Positions 25,267 through 38,545 of a stretch of 64,000 bases of DNA are shown piece by piece. The DNA lies in NCBI GenBank assembly GCA_012295275.1, contig CM022672.1, positions 18,845,894 to 18,909,893 of the forward strand. Reading direction: 5' to 3'. Position 1 is the stretch's first letter; each line of letters begins with the position of its first letter. A model generated the notes under the pieces. That model made no database searches and had not been told where the DNA came from. It saw nothing but the letters and a program-made list of their open reading frames with translations. The position numbers were made by a program, and so were the translations under genes. Source of the stretch: Chrysomallon squamiferum. Lineage: Eukaryota > Mollusca > Gastropoda > Neomphalida > Peltospiridae.

Positions 25267-27631
25267 GTGTGATTAATGTTTGTTGGATTTATAGTATATA
25301 ATTATGCAGATTTTACTGTGTTAGTTTTGATGTTATTAGATTTCTGGATTTATTCAAAGGTAGACTGTTATTTGAGGAATTTATCCTTTTTTAAACACTG
25401 TTCAATGAGATTACTTGTGGACATCGTTATTTTCCAAATCCCATTATAAATAACTCATATCCTGGCCTGTTAATTCATGTATATTATTATTATTTTTTTT
25501 TTATTGAGGTATTATACTATGTTAGAAAATAATATTTTTATTTGGCTAAAGTTTGTATTTTTAATAATATTTGCATTAACTTTATATAAATGCAATAAGA
25601 AAACAAATATGATTATTCTCATAAATCACATAATTTGTATTTCAGTTTTCATACAGAGGTATGTGTATTTCTTATCGCCATTGTGATGTTTCCGTCAAGA
25701 TGGATATGTTTTCTGATTACTACATGGTTCTTTCTGTGTCACAAAGACACATTGATTTGTAAGTGACTGTTAAACATTCTCTTCTGTTTCCTTTTATTAT
25801 ATTTTCAGAAATTATATTATCACACAAATACTGTTTTATATAGGAATGATTCCTAGCTTATAAAACTTGCGTAACTGAAAGTAATTTTTGTTGACATTTT
25901 TGTGTTAAATGTACTTTGAAATAAATTAATATGGTTTTGAATTAGTAGATTGCTGCTGCAATGAAACTGGTATTGCCACTGAATTCAAACTATTTTTAAT
26001 GCCAACATTTTTTTGGATAAAAATCATTGTTGGGAATGCAGCAGTTAAATGAATATTTGTGTTCATTTAGACAAGTGGGTTGTAAAGAAATTATTTGCTA
26101 AGATAAACATTTGTTATAATTAGTTTTATTAATTTTAGAGTAATGTTATAATGTACTTTATTGCTATATAAAAATTATTCAGTTGATATTAAGCTAATGT
26201 TATTATAAAAAAAAAAAAAATTGTTTTGTTTGACAGTCTTCTACAAACACTGGATTTCTGTACAGAGGAAAGTACACTGTGCAAGAACCTGATAAACTTT
26301 CCAAAGATGAAGGTGACTCTTCAGCTAAAACTGAGGTAACTGTGCTTGAACATTTGTATTTGTGTAGTATTTATTATCATTCCTCTAGCTTCAGTTTGAT
26401 TATGAATAAAATTAAAGATAAAATGCCAGTCACATTTGTTTAATTTCTTTCTTTTCTGAGTATAAATATTCAGTGATTTATTTTGTGGTTTAGTTTATAG
26501 CTAAAAGAAACCAAACTGTTGACTCAATTAATTCAAGTTCTGTTAAAGTTTTCAATGTTCTTTAGGGTTTGTTGTTGTTGTTTTACTTGTATATTAATTT
26601 TTTCTTTAGGCTGACTTAGAATCAAAGGCTACAGGAGACAGAGCAGATGATGAAGAGAAAGATTCTAAATGGGATGTAAGTCTGATAATACCAGTTTTTA
26701 CAGTTCTTACTTATTTAATATATGTTTTGTCTTAACTTGTATAAATAAAAAATCTATTTGAGAATGTAGTTTTTATTTTAAATAAAGAGAATTTTGGTTT
26801 ATTGGATTTGATTTTGGGTAAACATTTAAATATCCACTTAAATTGCAGAATGATTTCAGTAGAAATGTTTCTAATGTAATGTCCATAATTTTTTTTAAAA
26901 CAAAATTTGGTTTTTGTTAATTTATATTATAATACGTTTTATTTTAATGCAGTATGTATTTTAATAATAATAATAAAAAATAGTGTTAAAATTTGTATAT
27001 GTTTGGGAGTCTCAAATAGAATATTTCTGTGAAACATTTCTATATTCTGTCTCTGTTTTATGACTCATTTAAATGAGAAATAAAAATAGAATTTATATAT
27101 TAATTCTGAATCACATAAAAATGGATTAAAATTTGCTATGCCTGACAATAAAATAATCTCATGGATCAGTAGAGATTGTTATCATACTGTTTAGTGGATT
27201 AAGATGTAAAAAAATCCATTACAGACTGAGGATATAGAAACGTTTGCACTGATCTTGTTGTTTGTCTGTTTTTTATTAATTTTTTTATTTTTCTTTCTTT
27301 TTTTATTTTCCTTTTTATTTATTTATTTATTATTACATTTAATTTATTTATTTATTTATTTTTGATAATTTCTGAACTTACAAATGATATCACAATAATA
27401 GAGAAATAATATCCACTTTCAAGCATCACAATCATTTACCCATTTCACTTTTATACTTTATTTTATATATCACTTGGAAAGATTGTACATATCTTATTTT
27501 TATTTTTGTTGAAATTAATTAAAACAGTAACAGAACATATGAAAAAAGGATGTCTGGAACTTACCTTGTAATCAAAAATTTACTTTTCTTTATTATTAAT
27601 ATTATTATTTTTTTTTATTTTATTTAATTTA

Positions 27632-27672
<41 letters not shown>

Positions 27673-29637
27673 AGATGGAAGGAGATGACAGTGATGTGTT
27701 AAGTAAACTTGAGCCAGCTCCTTCAAAGCCAGGAATGGTGGCCAGGCTCCTTGAACTAAAGAAAAGGCGACATCAAATGTCTACTGGTTAGAAATATTAA
27801 CAGTAATTTCTCTATGACAAGTATTTAATTTCTAATAATGTCTGATGTTGATCTTTATTTATATTTTTTTTTATTTTTTTTTTTTTTTTTTTTCATTTTT
27901 TCATTTTTTGTTGTTGACTATTTGAGGTGTGGAAGATAGTGTTTTATTTATTTTTGAATATGTTTCATATGTTTAAAAACAAAACACTGATGGTAACTTT
28001 TCCTCTTTTCTTTGCAGAATGTTGCAGTGGCTGTAAAGCTTCCTTTTCTCCCATCTTGAAAAGACGAGTGAGTTAAAAACAAGACTTTTTCTTAATTTAC
28101 TATTTTAACCATTCTCTTACACAGGATCAAGAAATTATTATTTTTGTGTGCTGCATTATATAATAATAAAATTTGGGTATAAATTATTGTAGGGCATTAA
28201 AATAAAATAAAAGAAAAAGAAACTTGAGAATAATTTGGCAGTCTGTATATAATCAAGAACAGGGTAAAATGTATACACTTTTTGATTTATTAAAAATAGA
28301 TGAGAGAGTTATACAACAGACAATTTTAGTCCAGACACTGTTGATAATAGCGAGTAATGGAATTAAAAAAGTCATGAATCATTCCATTTGTACTTGGACA
28401 CAATCATTTTAAACTGCCACATTGATTGACTAAAGCAGATTGTGTGTATACATTATATTGGGACACCCTTTGTATAACAAAATGCTAAATAATTATAAAT
28501 TTGGTATTTTAACAATAAGAAACAATTATATGTAAATATCTTTAATATTTTTAATATATTTAATACATATACATTTTTTATTTTATTTTAATTCTTTTCA
28601 GCATTATTGTCGTCACTGTGGAAACCACTTCTGTAACAAATGCTGCAGCAGGAAAGTTCCGAGAGCTGTGTTTGGAGCTACTTGTAAGCACTTAGAATTT
28701 TCACTGGATAATTACAGCTGTCAGCCGTTTATAAGCAATTGTGATTTATTTGTCATACCAATTATTTTCAGTAGTTTTTATAATTTGTAGCTGAAAATAG
28801 CTGCTTAGCAGTAAAAATGCAATGTAAAACTTTTCAAGACAATTTTTTGGACTTCTTGTTGTTGTTTTTTTTCATTAATTGTAGCTGTTGTAATTAATAC
28901 TCAGATCTAAATTGCATCAAAATGGTCTAGTACATTTCTGGTAGTAATAAATTATTGCAAATGTTTTAAAAATATTTTGTTTATGATTTTTTGATAAACA
29001 AAAGGATTTTTTAAACTTATACACTTTTAAAAATAGAAGACAACCCCATAAAAACATCAGTTTACAAATCTTTTACAAAAGTTTGTATTTATTCAGTTGT
29101 TTAACTGTAATTCTCTTTATAAACATATAACAATTCTTATAATTTATTTTATATATATTTAAATTTGACAGCACTCCACTTTATAAATTATTTTTGTTTT
29201 TACAAATTTTAACAATCATCTATATAAAAAATAAATTATATAAAATTTAGCAGCATTCCAGTTTATAAATACTTTCTATTTACAAATTTTTAACCATTCT
29301 TTTTATTATTATTATTATTTTTTTTTTTCATAATTGTTTCTTTTTTTATATAACCTCTAAGATTACTCCTTTTGATGGTTTCTGTTTTACCAATATTTAA
29401 CAATACTACTTTTTATAATCCTTTCTTCTTATATATATATATACACACACACACACATATAAAATTTAAAAATTACCTCTCTTTATTAACAGATTGCATT
29501 TTTCACAGATATGTTCATAAACAGTTTCTTTTTCATCATTTGTTTCAGCACCCGCAGCTCAAACAGAAACTGTTCTGGTGTGTTTAAAGTGTCACCAGCT
29601 GCTCACCAAATCTACTGACAAGGATAAGTTGAGCTGA
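22568..29637 (+). CDS. ZFYVE27: protrudin homologue (FYVE-domain ER membrane protein), multi-exon
   Basis: Exons: 22568-22707, 23247-23317, about 23609-23822, 25084-25179, 25646-25758, inferred micro-exon 26071-26081, 26237-26335, 26610-26675, 27675-27786, 28018-28067, 28602-28683 and 29549-29637. Joined they give 380 aa (human protrudin 411). Order: acidic N-terminus; helix ending in DDLRRW; membrane segments at about 50-70 and 77-104; a cytosolic loop; a third, hairpin-like segment at about 179-205; an acidic linker; a C-terminal FYVE finger at about 309-366. The finger has all eight ligands (C310/C313, C327/C330, C335/C338, C363/C366), with the signature RRHYCRHCG and the ending GATSPAAQTETVLVC seen in protrudins. 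Known role: an ER protein that binds Rab11, VAP and kinesin-1 and promotes endosome transport and neurite growth. The start is the first ATG after a strong acceptor. The exon 3 acceptor is the least certain of the clear exons: 23624 and 23648 also keep frame. The exon 5 to exon 7 join needs the micro-exon. Confidence 0.9.
22706..22795 (+). repeat. 45-bp perfect tandem duplication at the exon 1 splice donor
   Basis: Two identical 45-bp copies (22706-22750 and 22751-22795), each beginning AGGTAAAATGG. The first copy contains the real donor of protrudin coding exon 1, so the donor context is present twice. Using the second donor would add 45 nt starting with an in-frame TAA. Confidence 0.95.
24040..24072. 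repeat. (CT)n microsatellite in protrudin intron 3
   Basis: About 16 CT units immediately upstream of TG/TA repeats and the MITE. Confidence 0.93.
24125..24781 (+). mobile_element. Tigger/pogo-like MITE, copy A, with transposase N-terminal remnant
   Basis: A 657-bp element in protrudin intron 3. It is bounded by terminal inverted repeats, CAGAGGTACCTCGACTTA on the left and the complement of CAGTGGTACCTTGACTTA on the right, and flanked by TA target duplications inside a TA repeat. It keeps the start of a CENP-B/Tigger-type transposase: 24331-24429 reads MDPKKVTTKDSAEK, then MMSIELKLEFIEKHE, then a stop. Decayed frames continue with IKAVTQAKGIKI, which belongs to the Psq-type helix-turn-helix region. 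The DDE catalytic domain is gone and the sequence passes directly to the 3' non-coding end with a poly-A tract at about 24626-24652. It was probably moved in trans and is inactive. Confidence 0.85.
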
Positions 29638-32526
29638 CCTCATCCTTCAGCCATTCTTTGTCACCAGTGCAAGCTTTTGTTGTCTTTCCGTCACACAAAA
29701 CTTGACAGTCACGTCTTAGAGAAAGCAAGGAATCTACTCTTCACTTCTGTTATACCTTGACTCAAAAAGATGTCTGCATGAGAAAAACTGGTGAACGAGA
29801 AGTGTTAAAACTTTATGAAAACAGAAGGAGCTGAAAAAGAATGTGGAAAAAGATATGTAAAGAAAGAAGTAGAGAAAGACAGTTAAGCATAGTTTTTGTT
29901 TTTTCACTTGCATCCCTTTCATTTGTTCTCTGTAGTCAAACTTTTTTTGTTAAGAAACTATTTTTTTTTTTTTAAACTTCTTATATTTCAGTGTCCAGAA
30001 ATAGAAAAATAACCATAGTTAAATTTGCTGTTGTCATTTTTCTTAACTACAAGGATTGCACTGGAAATAAGTTTGTTGCTTTATTTCTACTTTTTCTCTA
30101 AATCCTTGGATATAATTTTTTTGCTCTAGACAAGTGTAAATGGTCAGTTGTTGTTAAGTGTTTAAGTCACTTTTATTTAATAGATAAACATAGCTGTTTA
30201 AAGAAATATTTTCTTTAAATAACTGGAGTGGTCACATTCTGTCACATGTGATAGTTGCCTGGGTGTAGATTAGAAGCTCGTATTAAGTCTCTTGTTAAAT
30301 GATAATTCATTTTCTGTAACACGGGCAAAGTCTTTACTTGGTTTAACTTTTTAACTATGTTACTACAGCAGAACCCCACCTTGACAAAAATGTCTGACCT
30401 TTCTATATTTCTTTTATTTTTATTGAATCAGTTATTATTCAGAATGAAAAGTGCTGGCCACACTGTTGTATTACATTATTAACTTATTTATTTTTACATT
30501 TTTTATTATTTTATTTTTGATTTTGAGATTTTAAATAGTGGGGTTTTTTTTTAAAGTTTTTAAAGCATTTTTGTTGTTGTTTATTTAACAACAATAGCAG
30601 CCTTCTGCAAAATGGCTGGAGGCATTGTGGCTTATTAATGGTAACATAGAATGACAGGAATATAGTTTAAGCCTGCATTTTATGTGATCAGGATTTATAA
30701 CAAGGCATTTGCCCATTCTAGTTTTTATTGAATTATTTTGATGGATTGACTGTCATATCTGGCAAAATATACTTCTTTTTGTTTGATAGTATAAATAGCC
30801 AGATGTTTAGATTTAGACATTGTGCTTTCAATCAGTGCCTATATACAAGAACCGGGTTAAAAGAAATGTTATTAGAAATAAATCAAGTCTTTCACTAGCT
30901 GACATATTGCATTGGCTTCTTTTAAAAGTGTTTGTTATGTGTTTTGAATGTTGTGATCTACTATTTTTTTATCCTACTGGTGTGATACTGTAAAAGATAA
31001 CTAATGCTGTAATCTGCTTACATTTTTAACTATGTATTTAACATTTATACTAGATCAAACAATAAGGTTTCTTTTTACTTTTAGACATTTCTATTTTAAT
31101 TTTACAATTTTTTTTTTTTTTTTTTTGACATTAAATCAAACAAGTGCACTAAAATTTGTGCAATCTCTTGATGTAATTTTTTTTTTTTTAAAGAAAGATA
31201 TTTACTTGTGTTATTAACAGATAATATCCGAGATAGTATATCTGTGGTATCGTAACAGCTCAACACTTTTAATGTGTTGCAGTGTTTTAAATAGAAAAAA
31301 AATCACTCTGATACATTTGCTTGCTTGTTTTCTCTCAATTTTTTTTAGATGTATGTGTGTTTTAATTTTTAATTTTAAATTTTATTTTAGTTTAAATTTT
31401 ATTATTATTGTTTTTGGGGTTTTTTTTAATGTGTTTCAGAAATAATATTGACAAATGAACATTTAATTAAAAAAAAAAATACTCTGGATATGTAACATTA
31501 GTATTTTTAATCTGTTCTTGAGGAAAGTCAATATACTATGGGGATGGATATAGACTAAAGTTTTAGTTCAGACTCTTTGTGCTCCATTCAGAGCTGGTCA
31601 TGACAGCAAAAAATCTAGTCATTTTCCATTTTTTATTTTTTTAAAGTTAATATTTATTATTCATGTGTTTTTAAATTGTATGGGACCAGTCTTTAGGATT
31701 TTAACAAGTTTTAAAAAGATATTGAAATATTTTTATTTATTTAATTATTTATATATTTTGCATTGTTATTTTACAAAAGGTTATCAGGCTGCTCTGATTA
31801 TTATTCATTTTGCTATATTACATTTATATTTTTGACTTATAAAAGAACAAACATATATATATATATATATATTTACACACACATAGACCAATTTATCAAC
31901 TATTGGTAATAGAAGACATAATGTTAGTTATCTTTAACATATGGATAGACAGACAGATAGATATTTAAAAAAATATATATATATTCCTCATATAACAGAA
32001 GATAGAATTAGATATTCAAATAAGCTTTTAATTAGAAAACACCATTAGATATGGGAATAAAAAAAATAATTTAATTTAATGTTTTTGTGTAATGTATATA
32101 TACTGAAATAATTTGTTTTTAAATTATTTTGTCATTTAACTTCCTATTTCTCTCATCCTGCCAAGTACACAGTGATATATTCATATATACTTTACATGAA
32201 GTAACTGATTGTATACAATTATTTAAATATTAATCTTTGTAAACTGTTGAAATATTTTCTTTCTGTGGTCATTTTTCTTACTTACATATATTTCATTTGA
32301 AGTTTTTGAAGAAAAAAAGGAAAATGGAAAAAACAGTATTATTGGTTTGTTATATATATATTTTTTTTAATTAATTTTTTTTTTTTTTTTTTTTTTTTTA
32401 TATATATTTTAATTTTTCATCTTTTTATTATTTATTTATTTTAATTTTTTTTTTTTTTTTCGTTTTATTGTTTGCCATTCACACATACACACACACATAT
32501 ATATATATATATAGTTTTATTTTTTA

Positions 32527-32571
<45 letters not shown>

Positions 32572-32952
32572 TTTAAATAACTATTGATTAAGAGCAAGAA
32601 TTTTAAAAAAAATCTTTATTTAGTTTCTTTTATGTATATTTATTTATTTCAACAGTTTCACATGCATGTGCATTTTAAAAATATAACTATTTCTTGATAT
32701 GGAACACAAATCATATTTCTTATTTATAGTTGAATATTCATTTTGATTTATTATTATATCACATACTTTTTTCTTTTATTTTCACCCCATTTATTCATAT
32801 TTAACAGAAATCCCATATTTGTTTTTTCATAAATATTACATATTATGTTTTGATGATGGATCTTATTAATATTAATCTTTTTGGTCCTGGGTACATTACA
32901 GTTTATTAAATTATAAGTATAAATGTACCTTTTTTTTTTTTCTCATTTATTT

Positions 32953-33009
<57 letters not shown>

Positions 33010-33275
33010 ATATTTGTACAAATATATAGATATATATAATATCAGTATATTAGTGTATTTTAAGTTACACAAATCGTTAAATACTTAGCAATACCGGGCA
33101 AGCAAATGAAGAAGAAAATTATATTTAATATTTTTATTGTTTCTTTTTATCATAAAAGTACACATTACATCTATATACAGTTTTATTAATATGTTTTTTT
33201 ACAAAATTTAAATAATTTTTATATTTGTCTGAAAAAATATATATCTAGTTTACTAAGAAGTAAACATACATGCTT

Positions 33276-33276
<1 letters not shown>
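29638..33276. other. protrudin 3' UTR and gene-free AT-rich DNA
   Basis: The left part should be the protrudin 3' UTR; AATAAA occurs at 30877-30882 and again at 35094-35099, and neither can be confirmed. No exon was recognised. Long T tracts lie at 32375-32399, 32530-32569 and 32955-33005, with TA runs between them. Only low-complexity open frames occur. Confidence 0.5.
32955..33005. repeat. poly-T run of 51 bases
   Basis: An uninterrupted run of 51 T. A 40-T run lies at 32530-32569 and a third T-rich tract at 32375-32399. Such lengths are unstable and may be partly misassembled. Confidence 0.9.

Positions 33277-33318
<42 letters not shown>
33277..33318. repeat. (CA)21 microsatellite
   Basis: About 21 uninterrupted CA units. 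Confidence 0.97.
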
Positions 33319-33319
<1 letters not shown>

Positions 33320-35905
33320 CTGTACAAAAATCAAAATATATGTTTTACATAGTTTCATTTTTAAATATTAAAATATATGTGATCAAAAAAAAACACTGAG
33401 TATACTTTTAAATTAAGATATATATATATAACTTATTGACAGCAGAATGAATTATTTTAATCAAACAATTATTTTCATGTTTGTTTTGTTGTGTTGAATC
33501 TAGTCCACAGATTTGTATCTTTTAAGCAATACTGTTTTTTCATTTTTCAAAATATGTTAAAAAAATATATATATATATATTGTGTAAATATTCATGTGTA
33601 GAGTGAGGTTTTAAACAATACATACGACTTGATCATTTTTAACAGTGTTATTCATAATTTTAAATTAGATTCTCCAATTTGTGTATATGCTTTCATTAAT
33701 AACATAAAAGTTTTTTTTAGGTTTTTTCAATTATTATTTGCAACATTTGTTTTCATTGCGTACATTTAGTTAGTTATATTAGTGATCTTATGAAATTGTG
33801 CAGTTTTACTTTATGCAGTATTTTTATTAATTTGTTTATAGTCTGTTTATTTGTGATAAAATATCTGTCAGTTTTATTCGTTTGCACGAGTGAGACTAAT
33901 GACAAAAGAGAAATATATATATATATATAAATATATGTGTGTATATATTTTTTTTCTTCTTCTTCTTCTTTTTTCAATAGTGTCACTGTGACCATCAAGT
34001 AATATTTGTGTGTGTGCATGCGTGTGTGTGCATGCGTGTGTGTGTGCATGCGTGCACATTCCTGTACAGAAAATTAACTCAAAAGTCATACAGACAACAG
34101 TGAAATCGTTCACACCCTCAGACAAATACAGACCTAATTTATTCATTCATTTCCAATTATCTTTTTTAAAAATTAACGTAATCACTGTATGCTACAGATG
34201 ACCCAGAATAAGCTTCCAGTAACATTTTAACCCAGACAATTGCAGCTGTTCTCTTATCATGTGTTTCAACATACAAATGTATTGCACGTCTTTTTTTTTT
34301 TATAACTAATATATGGCAGACAGAAACAAATATATACTATCCTCAGATTAAGCAAGTATAGTATTAATACTTTTTGCACTGAAATTATAAAACTTTTTTA
34401 TTATTATTATTTTTTTTTTTTTTTTTTTTTAATTATTATCGCTGCAACATAGAATAGGATAGAATGAAAACTAAAATATGTGCTGTATGTCTGTGATTTC
34501 CCTGTGATTTTTTTTTTTTTTTTTTTTTTTTTTTATTTTATTTATTTATTTACCTTGACAATCAGCTTGTGCCTGTGGAAAACGTTTCAAAAACAAATTG
34601 TTTTTTAATTTTTTTTATATTTAACAAATTTACATTATTCTTATACATGTATAAAGAATTTTTCAAATTACAGAAGAAAAATTAACTAATATTTTTACCC
34701 TCTGTTATTTACAGGTTTTATAGATAAAATTATGAATAAAACTGCCAACTCTTTTTTTTCTTTCTTTCTCCCCATCCCTCCAAATTATGTGTGTGCGTGT
34801 GTGTGTGATAGTTTTCAGATGAGTCAAGGCGTGAAGTATTAGCAGAATAGAATTTTTTAAACTATGTATTTGTTGTTGCATATATCTCTTTTGTGTCATT
34901 ATCATAAATATTTTATCTGTAATAGCTGTTACATTTGTGTGAAATCATTTGTCATTTTTAGTAAAGCATTTTAAAATGTTCGTTCTTATTAAAATCTTTT
35001 CTCTTACGAATATTTTGTTTGTTTATTTTTAGTCATCACAACTGTATTTATTTTAAATATATATATATATTTTTTTTTAATTTGATCATGTACAATAAAA
35101 TGCACATGTTAAAATTCTCGTACCTGATTTGAATCGTTCCAGTTAAGCACACTTGCTGAGTTAGTCACACTCAAATTACGCACGAACCCAAACACGAAAT
35201 GACGATCGAATTCGTATATACAGCATCAAAAAAAATAAAAAATCTAAGAAAGAAAACAAATATATGAGAGGACGCAATTCGCCTTAAGCCTTTTTCATTT
35301 GCATGTACATTAATAAAAATAAATAAATAATAATAATAATAATAATAAATAAAAATAAAAGTTTGACACAAGAGTAGTTCGACTTCAGCTTTTCATTTAC
35401 TTCCAGAATAATTTTCCATTAGTTCCTACTTCCTCGTGGAAATAATGTTTTCTTATTTCAGTGGTTATTTGTTGTGACAGAGGAATGTGCCTCATTATTG
35501 CAGACATGCACAAGCTGTTACTGTTTTTAACGTCTGTGGCAATATGATAATTACATCAATTCTCGTTAAAATCGGAATGCAATGTATAGTGTGTATATAT
35601 ATATATATATATATATAGATAGATAACAAAAATAATAGTATATTTCCTTAATAAAGTGATGGAATATATTATTTTTTTTAATTTTAGTTTTACATTTTAC
35701 ATTTTCCTCGTCTAAATAACTCAGTAACAAAGCACTCGCACGCGGAAAAATTGTAACAGGATAAATGTTTCTCAGTGCGCTCATTAACATGTTTTGCATT
35801 CCAGCCAGTGTAACATGACTATGCACCAAAACCTATATAAGCAATTTTCTCAGTGCAAAAGAAATGCATGCATATATATATATGTATGTATGTATGTATA
35901 TACAC

Positions 35906-35956
<51 letters not shown>
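33319..35956. other. gene-free AT-rich region
   Basis: No gene supported. Contents: TA runs (33570-33580, 33911-33930), a TG/TGCATG-rich stretch (34006-34056), T tracts (34410-34432, 34507-34534) and an AAT run (35328-35348). An AATAAA hexamer at 35094-35099 may be a distal poly(A) signal for the upstream plus-strand gene. Confidence 0.5.
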
Positions 35957-36691
35957 CAGTGGTACCTTGACTTAAGAGTTTAATTTGTTCCATGACCGAG
36001 CTGTAACTCAATTTGCTCGTATATCAAATCAATTTTCCCAAATGAAATTAACTGAAATACCATTAATCCGTTCCAGCCCCCCAAATATCACCCCATTTTT
36101 TGTAATATGTTTTTTAAATAAGAAAAATGTGTAAATGACAAATATTGTATAAAAACAAAATAAAAGAGAAAGTAAAGAAATAAACTGGTTTTGTAAAGTG
36201 TACTGGGTTCTGGTTTCTCATTCTTTTCATGGACAGAGGTCTGCAGCTTAGAAATTATTCTAACGCCTTTGGCTGGAGTTATAACCTTTATCGACTCCTT
36301 CTGCTTCAGTATTGTACATATCGCAAAAGTACTATGCTTATAATGCCTAGCCATGTTGACTACACGCACACCTCGCTATTTCATGTGTTATTTCAATGGA
36401 CATCATCGGCTTCTTCTCAACACTATCTTTTGCACTCACGTTTTTAGGATCCCTGGATATTTGGCAAAATACTGCACAAAACGCGAGAACAACACAACAG
36501 AGATGCTTCCACGGCGAAATAACCACGTGAAGCAAACGAATGAGACTTGGGATGCTGGGCGGATGTTGTGTTATTCGAAGCTCGCTCGTAACTCGGATAT
36601 TGGCTCGCAAATCAAAGCAAATACCGACTGGGCGACTGCTCGTAACTCGAAAAACTTGTAAGTTGGGCACTTGTAACTCGAGGTACCACTG
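35957..36691 (-). mobile_element. Tigger/pogo-like MITE, copy B, reverse orientation
   Basis: A 735-bp element with the same ends as copy A: CAGTGGTACCTTGACTTA on the left and the complement of CAGTGGTACCTCGAGTT on the right, with flanking TA inside a TA/CA repeat. The minus strand carries the transposase remnant. DPKNVSAKDSVEKK and MMSIEI are visible, but the initiator ATG is AGG and the frame then shifts. A second frame gives VVNMARHYKHSTFAICTILK and QKESIKVITPAKGVRII, the Psq/CENP-B-type helix-turn-helix. As in copy A, the DDE domain is missing and the same 3' tail follows (LYKTSL in B, LYKTNL in A), so both descend from one already deleted element. Copy B keeps a short stretch before that tail that copy A lacks. 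Confidence 0.87.
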
Positions 36692-38144
36692 TATATGTGT
36701 ATATATATGTATGTGCGTGTGTGTTTGTGTGTGTGTATGTATGCATGTATGTATGCGTCTGTATATATGTGTATGTAATACATGTGTGTGTGTGTGTGGC
36801 GCCAGTGTATATGTATGTATGTATGTATTATGTCACCTCTATACTGACAATGGGCGTCATTTATTTACATCTTAATAAAGAACTGAATCCACATTCACAA
36901 AAATGTACTTACTAATTTACTTAATCGTAAATTTACGACAGACGTAATTTTCAGTCGTAAAAACGGAACATTTGTAGACCCTTTTCTTGTTCTTAACATA
37001 ATCTTCTCAATTAAGATATTATATAATGAAACTTGCTGTTAATCCTAATCTGATCTGTCTGTTGTTTACAGCGTTATTTTACAAAAATTATTTGAAAAAA
37101 AAAACATTTCCTAATAGAATACGTAAAAAAAAGGTCAGAGACAAGTTCTGGTTTATTTTGTCTCAATTTTTCTTTTCCAACCGTTTCACAGTTTTCAATT
37201 AAATCTTCAAATAAAGATACTTTTATATTCCTAAATTTAAATTTACACATACGTCTCTCACACAGAACAAATTGTGTTTTCTCTCTAATTATTCTTTCAA
37301 ACTATTAAAAATTATAACTATCTTGGACAGACAACATCCCGAATTGTGTCCACAAGGCACATGTGTATTATCAACCTCCAAAATGTTCTCTGTGTCTGTG
37401 ATTTTCCCGTGTTTTTATTGACTTTTATTTATTTATTTATTTTTTGGTATTTTTTATATTTTTTTTATTATATTTTTTATTTTATTTATTATATTTGGGG
37501 ATTTTTTTGTTTATCTCAACAGTAAGTTTGTGCCTGCAGCATACGTTCCATTAAACCAGAGATAAAACATTTCATTTAAAAAAAAAAAAAACTAATAATA
37601 CTGATGAAAATACTTCTGAAACTTTGATTCTTTGCCATAAAAGTTGTTTGCTTGTTTATGACAAACACATTACCTGGTTTAATTAAGACCAAGAGAATGT
37701 TTGCAACTGATTAAATGCAGGTGATCTGTTTACAGTTTTTTGTGAGAAAGTTTGTTTTTGGTGTTTTTAGTTCGGTGACTACACAAGACCATTACCAATA
37801 AATAAACCAGCTAAATATGTCGGTTTAAATTAACCACATCCTGTTAATTCGCAGCTTCATTTTTTTTTTTTTTTTTGTTATTTTAGGTACCAGCCATCAT
37901 TCATTGCTAATTGGTTTGTCTTGAATGAACTAAAGTGCACATTATTTTAAACTAAACTTAATTATGTTATTATCTACAGGCCTATCTCCAGTTCTGGGCA
38001 GTGTCCTGCAACTGGTTTTATTAAATACGTTATATCTGCTGTCTGCGAGAAGGCGAAAATGAAATATGTTTCTTGCTGCTAATCTCTAAGATAAACCATC
38101 CAGTAAAGGTAGCAAATATTTTCTCTCTAACTTTATATAATAAC
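36692..38144. other. gene-free region
   Basis: TG/TATG-rich low-complexity sequence to about 36835, then AT-rich DNA with no recognisable exon, RNA gene or element. Confidence 0.55.

Positions 38145-38201
<57 letters not shown>
38145..38201. repeat. (AAT)n microsatellite
   Basis: About 19 AAT units. Confidence 0.96.
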
Positions 38202-38202
<1 letters not shown>

Positions 38203-38289
38203 TCGAATTCCTTTAAAAAATACTTAGTCTCTTTTTTTTTTTTTTGTTTTTTTGTTATTGCCATAGTCGTAGTAGGAGCATATGTTTAT

Positions 38290-38545
38290 GAATGTATGTA
38301 TGTCTGTATATATTTGTGTGCATATGTATGTATGTATGTATTTTGTCTGTCTGTATGTATGTATGTATGTGTGTGTATGTATGTATGTATGTATGTGTAT
38401 ATATGTCTGTATGTATGTATGTATGTATGTGTGTGTGTGCGTATGTATGTGTGTATGTATGTATGCATATATAAATATATACAGATATAGATATAGATGT
38501 AGATAGATACAGATATATAAATACAGATACAGATATAGATATATC
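38290..38545. repeat. (TATG)n and (GATA)-rich compound microsatellite
   Basis: TATG/TGTG units to about 38465, followed by imperfect AGATA repeats. Open frames on both strands across it are by-products. Confidence 0.92.

Noticed and set aside
36540-36915. Frames rich in C, V and Y next to the second MITE
   Set aside because: They read out of the MITE edge into TG/TATG repeats.
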